60,621 nt of DNA from Hylemonella sp. UBA6679 (lineage in GTDB: Bacteria > Pseudomonadota > Gammaproteobacteria > Burkholderiales > Burkholderiaceae_C): the NCBI GenBank assembly GCA_002454975.1, contig DKJZ01000022.1, forward strand, positions 1-60,621. Reading direction: 5' to 3'. The first letter of the stretch is position 1. Every line of letters starts with the position of its first letter. The notes below the pieces were generated by a model that saw only the letters and a program-made list of their open reading frames with translations, did not search any database and was not told where the DNA came from. Made by a program: the position numbers and the translations under genes. This document shows positions 34,800-42,439 of the stretch, piece by piece.

Positions 34800-37357
34800 G
34801 CAGCGCCCATGGCCTGCGGCGCAGTTGGCGCATCGGCAGGCATAACGCCAGGCCCTGCGGCAGATTCAGGGACGAATTCAGCGGTATCGGGTGTGGGCAG
34901 GTCGATGTGAAACGCACTGCCCACGCCTTCGGTGCTGTCGTAGCTCAAGCGCCCGTTCATCTGCTCCATCAAGCGCAAACTCACGGTCAAGCCTATGCCA
35001 GCGCCCTCATGGCTTTGCCCTGGGGTGTGGCCCCGGTAAAACGCCTCAAACACCTGCTGCCCCACTTGCGGCGCAATGCCCGGCCCTTGGTCCTCAATGG
35101 TCAGGCGCAGCATCCCCCCGTTAAGCTTGGCCACCATGAGTTTGACGGTGGATTTCTCAGCGCTGTATTTGATGGCGTTGGCCATCACGTTGATGACCAC
35201 CTGTTGCAGGCGCAGGGCATCTGCCAGCACCTCATGAACCCCGAAAATTTGACTTTTGATGCTGATGCCCCGCTCATTGGCCAGGGGGCTGAGCATGATG
35301 CAGGTGCGGTAGCACACATCACTCAAATTCACAGTCGTGATGTCCACAGCCACGCGAGCCGCCTCGTCGCGGGTGATTTGCAACAGGTCGTTGACCAGGT
35401 TGAGCAAATGCCGTCCGCCTGAGAGGATGGCGTTGAGGTGCTCTTGGTCGTGCACATCGAGCTTGTTGCCCATTTGGATCAGTTGTCCATAGCCCAAAAT
35501 AGAGTTGAGCGGGGTGCGCAACTCGTGGCTCATGCTGGACAAGAACTTGTTTTTTGCGCGGTTGGCCAGTTCTGCGGTTTGTCGGGCCTCTTGCAGCTCG
35601 CTCACATCCACGGCCGTGCCACGCATGATCAGCGGTTTGCCCAGATCGTCAAACGCCACGTTTTGCCCCTCCAGGGCCAACCACACCCAATGCCCATCGG
35701 CGTGTTTGATGCGCAGCTTGGCGCTGAAGTAGGGGGTTTTGCCGGCCAGGTAATCCAGCTGCGCTTGGGTGGCAGCGGGGATGTCATCGGGGTGGGCGTC
35801 TGGGGCCCAGTTGTAGAGCTCGTACTCTTGCGTCATGTGGAAGGTACGGCCCAGCATGTCGCGCAAATAAGTGTTGATGCGCCGCTGGTTGTTGACGAGG
35901 TCATACTCCCACACGCCCAAGCGCGCCCAGTCGACGATGTTGCGCACGTACTCGCGAAACGCCGTGGCTGCCATTTCGGCTTCTTTGCGAGCGGTGACGT
36001 CTTGCACCATGCCATCCAACCACTGCGCTTGTCCCTCCTGGGGGTAGGGGGTGCCAAAGATGGCGCTCCAGACCAAGGCGCCACTGCGGCTCATGCAGGG
36101 GACTTCGAGTTCGATGCGGTGGCCCTGGCTACCGAGGTACAGACCCTCGGTGAAGCGTTGGCGTTGGCTGGGGTTCTCGATGGTACTTAGAAAGCCGCTC
36201 AGGTTGTGCTCTTGGGGCTTGTCGATGGCAAGCAAGCGCCACACATCGGGTGAGGCCTCAAAGGTTTTGTTTTTGAACTCGTAGCGCCAGTAGCCGATGC
36301 GGGCCACCCGACGCAGCCTGGTTTCTCGCGCACTGCCCTCGTTGAGTTGGCGGGTGCGTCGGTACATCAAGGCCATGGCCACACCCAAACAGGCCAAGCC
36401 ACTGCCCCAGATGGCCGTAACGAGCTGCAGGTTGTGCTGGCGCAAACTCGCCAATGTGCTGGCAGGCGTGGTCAGCAATAGCGTGAGGGCGGGTGAGTCT
36501 GCTGCTGACACAAGGGCAGGCGCCTTGGAAGGCACAGGCGCCATGCGCCGCCACATCTGGCCTTGGTCTGTGTGTCCTTGCGGCTTGGCTGTCAACTCGA
36601 CCAAGAGCGCGTCGCTCAGCGCCGGTGTGTTGACTTGCTTGGCGAGTTGCAGCAGGTCTTGCCCTTGGGCATTGAGGAGCTGCAAAACTGGCACGCGGGT
36701 TTGATCAGGCTCTGCCTGAAAAGCCCGGATGAAGGCCAGCAGGTCGACCCCCAGCATGAGCACACCCCTGCTTTGCCCCGATGCATCTCGCCAGGGCTGC
36801 GCCAGGTTGAAAAGAGGGCGCGCTGCTGCCCGGTCTGTAGGCTTGGGTTCCCATGCCCCGACCCACACGTGGCCGCCCTCATGTTGCGCGGCTTTGAGCC
36901 ACGCTGCTTGCCCCAAGTGGGGCAGTGCTTGGGTTGCACTGGCTGAAGGCTGCGTTTGTGTGCGCCCAATGTGCACCAGCACCTGGCCTTGGGGTGAGGT
37001 CCAGGTGGCTTCGTGTACCAAGGGGTTGCGGTGCATGAGGTCTGAGAGCAGTTGGCTGATGCCCTGCGGTGTGGGGGCCTGCACCGCAGCTTGCATGGCA
37101 GTGTCTTGTTGCAGACCCTGCATCAGCCCGAGGTAGCGGGCTTGAAAGGTCTCCAGGTGCCGGGCAATTTGCCCAAGCTGGACATCACCGTCGTCGTGTA
37201 TGCGGGCTAGGTCGCGGGCATTGAGCTGGCGCACCACCAAAGTGGCTGAACCCACGGTGATCAGTACCAGCGCCAAAGAGACCAGCCCCAGTTGGCGCCA
37301 CAGGCGCTGATTCAGGGTGGCATTGTTGGGGTAAGCGGCGCCCAGTTTGCTTGGCAA
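34796..37357 (-). CDS. Membrane PAS sensor histidine kinase
   Basis: An 853-residue kinase. A TM helix near residues 27-48 and a second near 310-333 bracket a periplasmic sensing region of about 260 residues. Two PAS units follow (about 345-470 and 475-595, the second with HPDDIPAATQAQLDYLAG and a PAC HWVWLALEGQ). The HisKA box SHELRTPLNSILGYGQL is near 612 and the HATPase has NVMANAIKYS, DQGPGIAP and GAGIGLTVS. No receiver domain or adjacent response regulator is present. The start is TTG at 37357, the only start that keeps the first TM helix. Signal is unknown. Confidence 0.88.
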   Translation of the reverse strand: MPSKLGAAYPNNATLNQRLWRQLGLVSLALVLITVGSATLVVRQLNARDLARIHDDGDVQLGQIARHLETFQARYLGLMQGLQQDTAMQAAVQAPTPQGISQLLSDLMHRNPLVHEATWTSPQGQVLVHIGRTQTQPSASATQALPHLGQAAWLKAAQHEGGHVWVGAWEPKPTDRAAARPLFNLAQPWRDASGQSRGVLMLGVDLLAFIRAFQAEPDQTRVPVLQLLNAQGQDLLQLAKQVNTPALSDALLVELTAKPQGHTDQGQMWRRMAPVPSKAPALVSAADSPALTLLLTTPASTLASLRQHNLQLVTAIWGSGLACLGVAMALMYRRTRQLNEGSARETRLRRVARIGYWRYEFKNKTFEASPDVWRLLAIDKPQEHNLSGFLSTIENPSQRQRFTEGLYLGSQGHRIELEVPCMSRSGALVWSAIFGTPYPQEGQAQWLDGMVQDVTARKEAEMAATAFREYVRNIVDWARLGVWEYDLVNNQRRINTYLRDMLGRTFHMTQEYELYNWAPDAHPDDIPAATQAQLDYLAGKTPYFSAKLRIKHADGHWVWLALEGQNVAFDDLGKPLIMRGTAVDVSELQEARQTAELANRAKNKFLSSMSHELRTPLNSILGYGQLIQMGNKLDVHDQEHLNAILSGGRHLLNLVNDLLQITRDEAARVAVDITTVNLSDVCYRTCIMLSPLANERGISIKSQIFGVHEVLADALRLQQVVINVMANAIKYSAEKSTVKLMVAKLNGGMLRLTIEDQGPGIAPQVGQQVFEAFYRGHTPGQSHEGAGIGLTVSLRLMEQMNGRLSYDSTEGVGSAFHIDLPTPDTAEFVPESAAGPGVMPADAPTAPQAMGAA

Positions 37358-37448
37358 AACGTGAATGTCCTGTTGCAGGCAAAACGCCTGCCCAGCCCGT
37401 GAGTGGAGTTAACGGGTTTTTATCATGTTTTATCAAATTTATCGAGTT

Positions 37449-38789
37449 TTACATGCCCGCGCCCGCGCCGTATAGGGCGTGCCGGGTCAGTGGAACCGGC
37501 CAGTGACCGCCATCGGGTTTGCCCGCCAAAATTTGGTGCAAACCGGTGCCGCCGGCCTCAAACTCCAAGGCGCATGCCGCCATGTACAGACGCCAAACGC
37601 GGTAAGTGCGCTCGCCCACCAGGGCCACGGCTTGGTCTTTGTGCGCTTCAAGCCGCTGCACCCAATGGCGCAGGGTCAGCGCGTAATGGGGGCGCAGGCC
37701 TTCGATGTCGAGAATCTCAAAGCCTGCGCGCTCCATGCCGAGGGAAATGTTGCTCACACAGTCGAGCTCCCCGTCGGGGAAGACATGGCGGTTGATGAAA
37801 CGGGTGGCCAGGGTGTTGTTCCAGCCTTCCTCGTCGTGGGTGATGCCGTGGTTTAAAAACAAGCCACCCGGTTTGAGCAGGCTGATGACGGCTTCGTTGT
37901 AGTTCGGCAAGTTGGCCAGGCCCACATGCTCGAACATGCCCACGCTGCTGACTTTGTCAAACATGGCTTGGCCAGGCAAGTCGCGGTAGTCGCACAGGGC
38001 CACCGTCACACGGTCTTGCAAACCCTCTTGTGCAATGCGCGCTTGGGCGTAGTTGAATTGCTCTTGGCTCAGGGTGATGCCGTGTGCGCGCACCCCGTGG
38101 TGCCGCGCGGCCCAGCACACCAAGGCCCCCCAGCCGCAGCCAATGTCGAGCAGGGTCTGACCAGCTTCTAGGCGCAGTTTTCGGCAGATGAGTTCGAGCT
38201 TATCGCGTTGTGCTTGCTCCAGGCTGTTGCTGGGGTCTTGAAAATAAGCGCACGAGTACACCCGGGATTCATCCAACCACAGACCGTAAAACTCATTGGA
38301 CACGTCGTAATGAAACGCGATGGCCTGGGCATCGGTTTGTCGGGTGTGGCGGTGCTCAAAGTCGGTTTTGCCCTTGTCCAAAGCGCTTGGGTGGTTGCCT
38401 GGGCTGCTGGTTTTGGGCAGCTCCAAGGCGTCAAGCCACAGGCCCAGGCGGTCGCGCCAGCCCAAGTCGAGTTGCGCAAAATGGTCTTTGAGTGAGAGAA
38501 CGTTGTAGATGTCGCCTTCGACGTCAAGCAGGTCGTCAAAGTAAGCCTCGGCCAGCAGCATGGGGTCGGGCGTGAGCACGAGTTTGCGCAGCACGCCCGG
38601 GTCTCGCAGCACCAAGGTGAAGTCGGGCGTGGGCTGGGCCATCGTATGCCGGAATTTGTTGCCCAAGGTGTGGCGGGTGTTGTCCCACAAGCGCAGCGCG
38701 GCGCCACCCGGGTAGCCCTGCATGAGGCGCTCGACAATGCGCAGCGCGGGTTGCTCAAGCAGCAGTTCTGGCGTGGCCATGTGGTTCAT
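37449..38789 (-). CDS. Cyclopropane-fatty-acid synthase-family methyltransferase
   Basis: A 446-residue SAM-dependent enzyme of the CfaS group, which adds a methylene to unsaturated phospholipid acyl chains. SAM motif LDIGCGWGALVCWAA is near residue 215; the bicarbonate/active-site region includes SVGMFEHVG near 283 and the C-terminal Tyr in ERTYRVWRLYMAACA. An N-terminal lipid-binding-like domain (residues 1-150) is present. SD GGAGACAAGAC lies before ATG 38789. Separate transcription from the downstream kinase is likely (92-bp gap). Confidence 0.9.
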   Translation of the reverse strand: MNHMATPELLLEQPALRIVERLMQGYPGGAALRLWDNTRHTLGNKFRHTMAQPTPDFTLVLRDPGVLRKLVLTPDPMLLAEAYFDDLLDVEGDIYNVLSLKDHFAQLDLGWRDRLGLWLDALELPKTSSPGNHPSALDKGKTDFEHRHTRQTDAQAIAFHYDVSNEFYGLWLDESRVYSCAYFQDPSNSLEQAQRDKLELICRKLRLEAGQTLLDIGCGWGALVCWAARHHGVRAHGITLSQEQFNYAQARIAQEGLQDRVTVALCDYRDLPGQAMFDKVSSVGMFEHVGLANLPNYNEAVISLLKPGGLFLNHGITHDEEGWNNTLATRFINRHVFPDGELDCVSNISLGMERAGFEILDIEGLRPHYALTLRHWVQRLEAHKDQAVALVGERTYRVWRLYMAACALEFEAGGTGLHQILAGKPDGGHWPVPLTRHALYGAGAGM

Positions 38790-39151
38790 GTCTTGTCTCC
38801 AAGGTGCACATTGAGTCTAGAAATCCATGGCGCGTGCGTGCTTGATGGCGATCAAGCTTTGCTGCGCGGGCTGTGCGCTTGGGTGTGAGTGCCCAGACCT
38901 TGATGTGCGTCAGAGACACCCAGGGTGGGCAGACCTACAGTCCAAACGCCACCGCAAGTTGCGTCGAGCACCCCGCAGGGCCTAGCGTCGAGGTCGCCAA
39001 CACCTCCACAGGCTGTGACGTGATCCGTCACGGACGCGAACGCCAAGGGATGAAACGCACGGACATGAAGGGGCGTCTCATCAACGTTCACGTAGATGTT
39101 CCCCGCGCCGACCACTTGTGGTGGCAACCTCACTTTTTAGAAAGGTCTGCC
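38790..39151. other. 362-bp intergenic region without a recognised gene
   Basis: Between divergent starts of the CFA-like gene and the Spy-like gene. A plus-strand frame is open through it into the Spy-like gene but its composition and content do not look coding. A dyad GTGACG-TGATC-CGTCAC (about 39014-39030) could be an operator. No confident promoters were assigned. Confidence 0.5.
39014..39030. promoter_or_regulatory. Dyad, possible operator
   Basis: GTGACGTGATCCGTCAC, 6-bp arms around a 5-bp centre, about 120 bp before the Spy-like gene. No regulator can be named. Confidence 0.3.
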
Positions 39152-39655
39152 ATGTCCATCACTCGCCTGCGTTTTGTTTCACTCGTGCCTTTGTTGCTGT
39201 GCGCCAGTTTGAGTTGGGCGCAAGACAAGCCAGCTGCTGGCGGCGATGCCGTGACTGCGCCAGCCGCGTCACAGCCACCAGCGCGCGGCATGATGGAAGG
39301 GAGCCGCGCGTGGATGGGTGAGCGCATGGCTCGTGCGCACAAGCGTGACCTGGAGATTTTGAAGAAAGACCTCAAGCTCAAGCCTGACCAGATGGCAGCG
39401 TGGGACACCTATGAGAAAACCATGAACCTGCCCTTGGAGGGCGCAGGCGCACCCAGCAAGAAAAACTACGCCAAGCTCACCTCACCACAACGCATGGACA
39501 CCATGACCCAGCACATGGAAAGCATGCAAAAGCTCCATGCGCAACACGCCAGCGCCACCAAAACCTTTTACGGCGTGCTCACCCCCGAGCAACAAAAGAT
39601 GTTTGACGCGCAAACCCGCCGTGGCCCAGGCGTCATGCATTGCGACACCGACTGA
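39152..39655 (+). CDS. Spy/CpxP-like periplasmic protein
   Basis: A 167-residue exported protein. The signal peptide is MSITRLRFVSLVPLLLCASLSWAQ, cleaved after WA. An Ala/Pro linker follows, then a helical domain rich in Lys, Gln and Met (KKDLKLKPDQMAAWDTYEKTMN; YGVLTPEQQKMFD), the LTxxQ-type repeat of Spy/CpxP chaperone-like and metal/envelope-stress proteins. Charged Met-rich helices suggest copper or unfolded protein binding, which is only a guess. REP palindromes follow its stop by 3 bp. Confidence 0.8.
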   Translation: MSITRLRFVSLVPLLLCASLSWAQDKPAAGGDAVTAPAASQPPARGMMEGSRAWMGERMARAHKRDLEILKKDLKLKPDQMAAWDTYEKTMNLPLEGAGAPSKKNYAKLTSPQRMDTMTQHMESMQKLHAQHASATKTFYGVLTPEQQKMFDAQTRRGPGVMHCDTD

Positions 39656-39658
39656 TTT

Positions 39659-39729
39659 AATTGGGGTCAGACCCCAATTGTTTCTGGGGGGCGATATTGG
39701 GCAATTAATGGGGGTCTGACCCCAATTAA
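39659..39729. repeat. Paired REP-like palindromes, intergenic
   Basis: 39659-39679 (core GGGGTCAGACCCC) and about 39705-39729 (core GGGGTCTGACCCC, with ATTAAT flanks) face each other 25 bp apart, as at 17024-17092 in hrpA. As RNA, each would form a hairpin and could end or protect the upstream transcript. Confidence 0.92.
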
Positions 39730-39841
39730 TCAGGCCAATTCATGCGAAATTCGCGGAAATCTGGGCGCCAGTCACAGTGGGGCGCAATAAGTCCGTACAC
39801 TTCGGCCTTCAACTTTTTTCGCATGTCCGGCTGGAGTTTGC

Positions 39842-42106
39842 ATGAAATTTCGCTTTCCCATTGTCATCATTGACGAAGACTTCCGCTCGGAAAACACCTC
39901 CGGTTTGGGCATCCGTGCGCTGGCGCAGGCCATCGAGTCTGAGGGCTACGAGGTCATGGGGGCCACCAGCTACGGCGACTTGAGCCAGTTCGCGCAGCAG
40001 CAAAGCCGGGCCAGCGCCTTCATTTTGTCGATCGACGACGAGGAGTTCACCCCCGGCCCCGACCTGGACCCCGCGGTTTTGAATTTGCGCCACTTCATTG
40101 AAGAGGTGCGCTTCAAAAATGCCGATGTGCCGATCTACATTTATGGTGAGACCAAAACCTCGCGCCATTTGCCCAACGACATCTTGCGCGAGTTGCATGG
40201 CTTCATTCACATGTTTGAGGACACGCCCGAGTTTGTGGCGCGTCACATCATTCGCGAAGCCAAGTCTTACCTAGAAGGCTTGCAGCCCCCGTTTTTCAAG
40301 GCGCTGTTGGACTACGCCGAAGACGGCTCGTACTCTTGGCATTGCCCGGGTCACTCGGGTGGCGTGGCATTTTTGAAGAGTCCGGTGGGCCAAATGTTCC
40401 ACCAGTTTTTCGGCGAGAACATGCTGCGCGCCGACGTTTGCAACGCAGTCGAAGAACTTGGCCAGCTGCTGGACCACGACGGCGCGATTGGTGAGTCCGA
40501 GCGCAACGCCGCGCGTATCTTCAATGCCGACCACTGCTTTTTTGTGACCAACGGCACCAGCACCTCCAACAAGATGGTGTGGCACCACGCGGTGGCCCCA
40601 GGTGACGTGGTGGTGGTAGACCGTAACTGCCACAAGTCGGTGCTGCACGCCATCATCATGACCGGCGCGGTGCCGGTGTTTTTGAAGCCCACGCGCAACC
40701 ACTTTGGCATCATTGGTCCGATCCCCAAAAGCGAGTTTGAGCCCGCGGCCATTCAGGCCAAGATCAAGGCTAACCCTTTGCTCAAAGGTGTGGATGCGAA
40801 GAAGGTCAAGCCGCGCATGCTCACGCTCACGCAAAGCACCTACGACGGCGTGCTCTACAACACCGAGACCATCAAGCACCAGCTCGACGGCTATGTGGAC
40901 AACCTGCACTTTGACGAGGCTTGGTTGCCGCACGCGGCCTTCCACCCGTTCTATGGCACGTTCCACGCCATGGGCAAAAAGCGCCCACGGCCAAAAAACT
41001 CGGTGGTGTACGCCACGCAGTCCATCCACAAGTTGCTTGCGGGCATCAGCCAGGCCAGCCACGTGCTGGTGCAAGACTCGCAGAACACCAAGCTGGACCG
41101 CCACCTCTTCAACGAGGCCTACCTGATGCACACCAGCACCAGCCCGCAGTACAGCATCATTGCCAGCTGCGACGTGGCCGCGGCCATGATGGAGCCGCCC
41201 GGCGGCACCGCGCTGGTGGAGGAAAGCATTGCCGAGGCCATCGATTTCCGCCGCGCCATGCGCAAGGTGGACGAGGAATACGGCAAAGACTGGTGGTTCA
41301 AGGTGTGGGGGCCCGAGAAGATGACCGAAGACGGCATTGGCCGCGCGGAAGACTGGGTCATCAAGGCCGACACCAAGTCGAGCAAATGGCACGGCTTTGG
41401 CAAGTTGGCCGACGGCTTCAACATGCTCGACCCGATCAAGGCCACCATCGTCACCCCGGGCATGGACCTCAACGGCAAGTTCGACAAAACCGGTATTCCC
41501 GCGAGCATCGTCACTAAGTTTTTGGCCGAGCACGGCGTGATTGTGGAAAAGACGGGCCTCTACAGCTTCTTCGTGATGTTCACCATCGGCATCACCAAGG
41601 GCCGCTGGAACTCGCTCTTGACCGCGCTGCAGCAGTTCAAAGACGACTACGACAAGAACCAGCCGATGTGGCGCATCTTGCCGGAGTTCTGCCAGAAGCA
41701 CCGCCGCTACGAGCGCATGGGCCTGCGTGATTTGTGCCAGCACATCCACGCCATGTACGCCAAGTACGACATCGCGCGCCTGACGACCGAGATGTACCTG
41801 AGCGACTTGACGCCAGCCATGAAGCCCAGCGACGCCTACGCCCACATTGCGCAGCGCAACACCGAGCGTGTGCCTATTGACGACCTGGAAGGCCGCATCA
41901 CCGTGGGCTTGGTCACACCTTACCCACCCGGCATTCCTTTGCTGGTGCCCGGCGAAGTGTTCAACCGCAAAATTGTGGACTACCTCAAGTTCTCACGCGA
42001 GTTCAACCAGCAGTGCCCGGGCTTTGAGACCGACATCCACGGCCTGGTGGAGGTGGAAGACGACGACGGCAAGCGCAGCTATTTCGCCGACTGCGTGAAA
42101 CAATAA
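39842..42106 (+). CDS. Orn/Lys/Arg decarboxylase, class I (arginine/lysine type)
   Basis: A 754-residue PLP-dependent decarboxylase. The N-terminal domain (1-130, IVIIDEDFRSENTSG...) is the Rec-like wing domain of inducible AdiA/CadA/SpeF enzymes. The PLP lysine is in YATQSIHKLLAG near residue 396, with the SxHK motif. The C-terminal GITVGLVTPYPPGIPLLVPGE block near 680 is conserved. It decarboxylates a basic amino acid to a polyamine or its precursor; arginine is most common for this group in Burkholderiales. Strong terminator follows. Confidence 0.92.
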   Translation: MKFRFPIVIIDEDFRSENTSGLGIRALAQAIESEGYEVMGATSYGDLSQFAQQQSRASAFILSIDDEEFTPGPDLDPAVLNLRHFIEEVRFKNADVPIYIYGETKTSRHLPNDILRELHGFIHMFEDTPEFVARHIIREAKSYLEGLQPPFFKALLDYAEDGSYSWHCPGHSGGVAFLKSPVGQMFHQFFGENMLRADVCNAVEELGQLLDHDGAIGESERNAARIFNADHCFFVTNGTSTSNKMVWHHAVAPGDVVVVDRNCHKSVLHAIIMTGAVPVFLKPTRNHFGIIGPIPKSEFEPAAIQAKIKANPLLKGVDAKKVKPRMLTLTQSTYDGVLYNTETIKHQLDGYVDNLHFDEAWLPHAAFHPFYGTFHAMGKKRPRPKNSVVYATQSIHKLLAGISQASHVLVQDSQNTKLDRHLFNEAYLMHTSTSPQYSIIASCDVAAAMMEPPGGTALVEESIAEAIDFRRAMRKVDEEYGKDWWFKVWGPEKMTEDGIGRAEDWVIKADTKSSKWHGFGKLADGFNMLDPIKATIVTPGMDLNGKFDKTGIPASIVTKFLAEHGVIVEKTGLYSFFVMFTIGITKGRWNSLLTALQQFKDDYDKNQPMWRILPEFCQKHRRYERMGLRDLCQHIHAMYAKYDIARLTTEMYLSDLTPAMKPSDAYAHIAQRNTERVPIDDLEGRITVGLVTPYPPGIPLLVPGEVFNRKIVDYLKFSREFNQQCPGFETDIHGLVEVEDDDGKRSYFADCVKQ

Positions 42107-42127
42107 AACCCCAGCAAAGTGGGGTTT
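42106..42127 (+). other. Hairpin directly after the decarboxylase stop
   Basis: AAACCCC pairs with GGGGTTT. It has little T run and precedes the stronger terminator. Confidence 0.6.
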
Positions 42128-42134
42128 CATGAAG

Positions 42135-42160
42135 GGCAGCCTGTGAGGCTGCCTTTTTTG
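42135..42160 (+). terminator. Terminator after the decarboxylase
   Basis: GGCAGCC-TGTGA-GGCTGCC followed by six T. Confidence 0.92.
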
Positions 42161-42203
42161 TTGACGACCGCGCGGGGCTGCCCTCTGTTCTCAAGTCAAC
42201 CTA

Positions 42204-42231
42204 GGTCTGTCTTGTGAGGCCAAGACAGACC
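42204..42231. other. Perfect 11-bp hairpin, end of puc transcript?
   Basis: GGTCTGTCTTG pairs exactly with CAAGACAGACC around TGAGGC. No T run on either strand. It sits 36 bp past the last minus-strand puc ORF and may terminate or stabilise that mRNA. Confidence 0.6.
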
Positions 42232-42266
42232 AAATCTGCCGAGTCATTGAGCTGGCAGCGTTGAGT

Positions 42267-42359
42267 TTATTTTTTGTTCTTGGGGCGGTTGAGCCAATTG
42301 GCCAGAATAAACACGCAGAAAACACCAAGCATCAGAAAAACGGCATTTTGAACGTTCAT
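42267..42359 (-). CDS. 30-residue single-helix membrane peptide of the puc operon
   Basis: ATG at 42359 is preceded by a clean SD AAGGAG with 6 nt spacing. The product is 30 aa: a short polar N terminus, a hydrophobic helix (about residues 5-22, VFLMLGVFCVFILANWL), and a basic tail NRPKNKK, so an N-out/C-in or N-in single-pass peptide. It follows pucC by 80 bp. Size and shape resemble small antenna-associated polypeptides (PucE, gamma, protein W) but no His ligand for bacteriochlorophyll is present and I cannot assign it to a family. TM with Trp and Asn near its end. Real translation is probable but not proven. Confidence 0.65.
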   Translation of the reverse strand: MNVQNAVFLMLGVFCVFILANWLNRPKNKK

Positions 42360-42439
42360 GGGGGGCTCCTTGTCAGCAGTTGAAATGAAAAGGTGATTAT
42401 GACCAAGCCAGCGGGTGTTGCGTGCGATACCCCTGCAGC

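Noticed and set aside
38873..39151. 93-codon upstream extension of the Spy-like gene
   Set aside because: It would bury the signal peptide and shows no conservation signs.
40271..41845. 524-codon frame antisense to the decarboxylase gene
   Set aside because: His/Val/Gly-rich shadow translation; the sense strand carries a full PLP decarboxylase.
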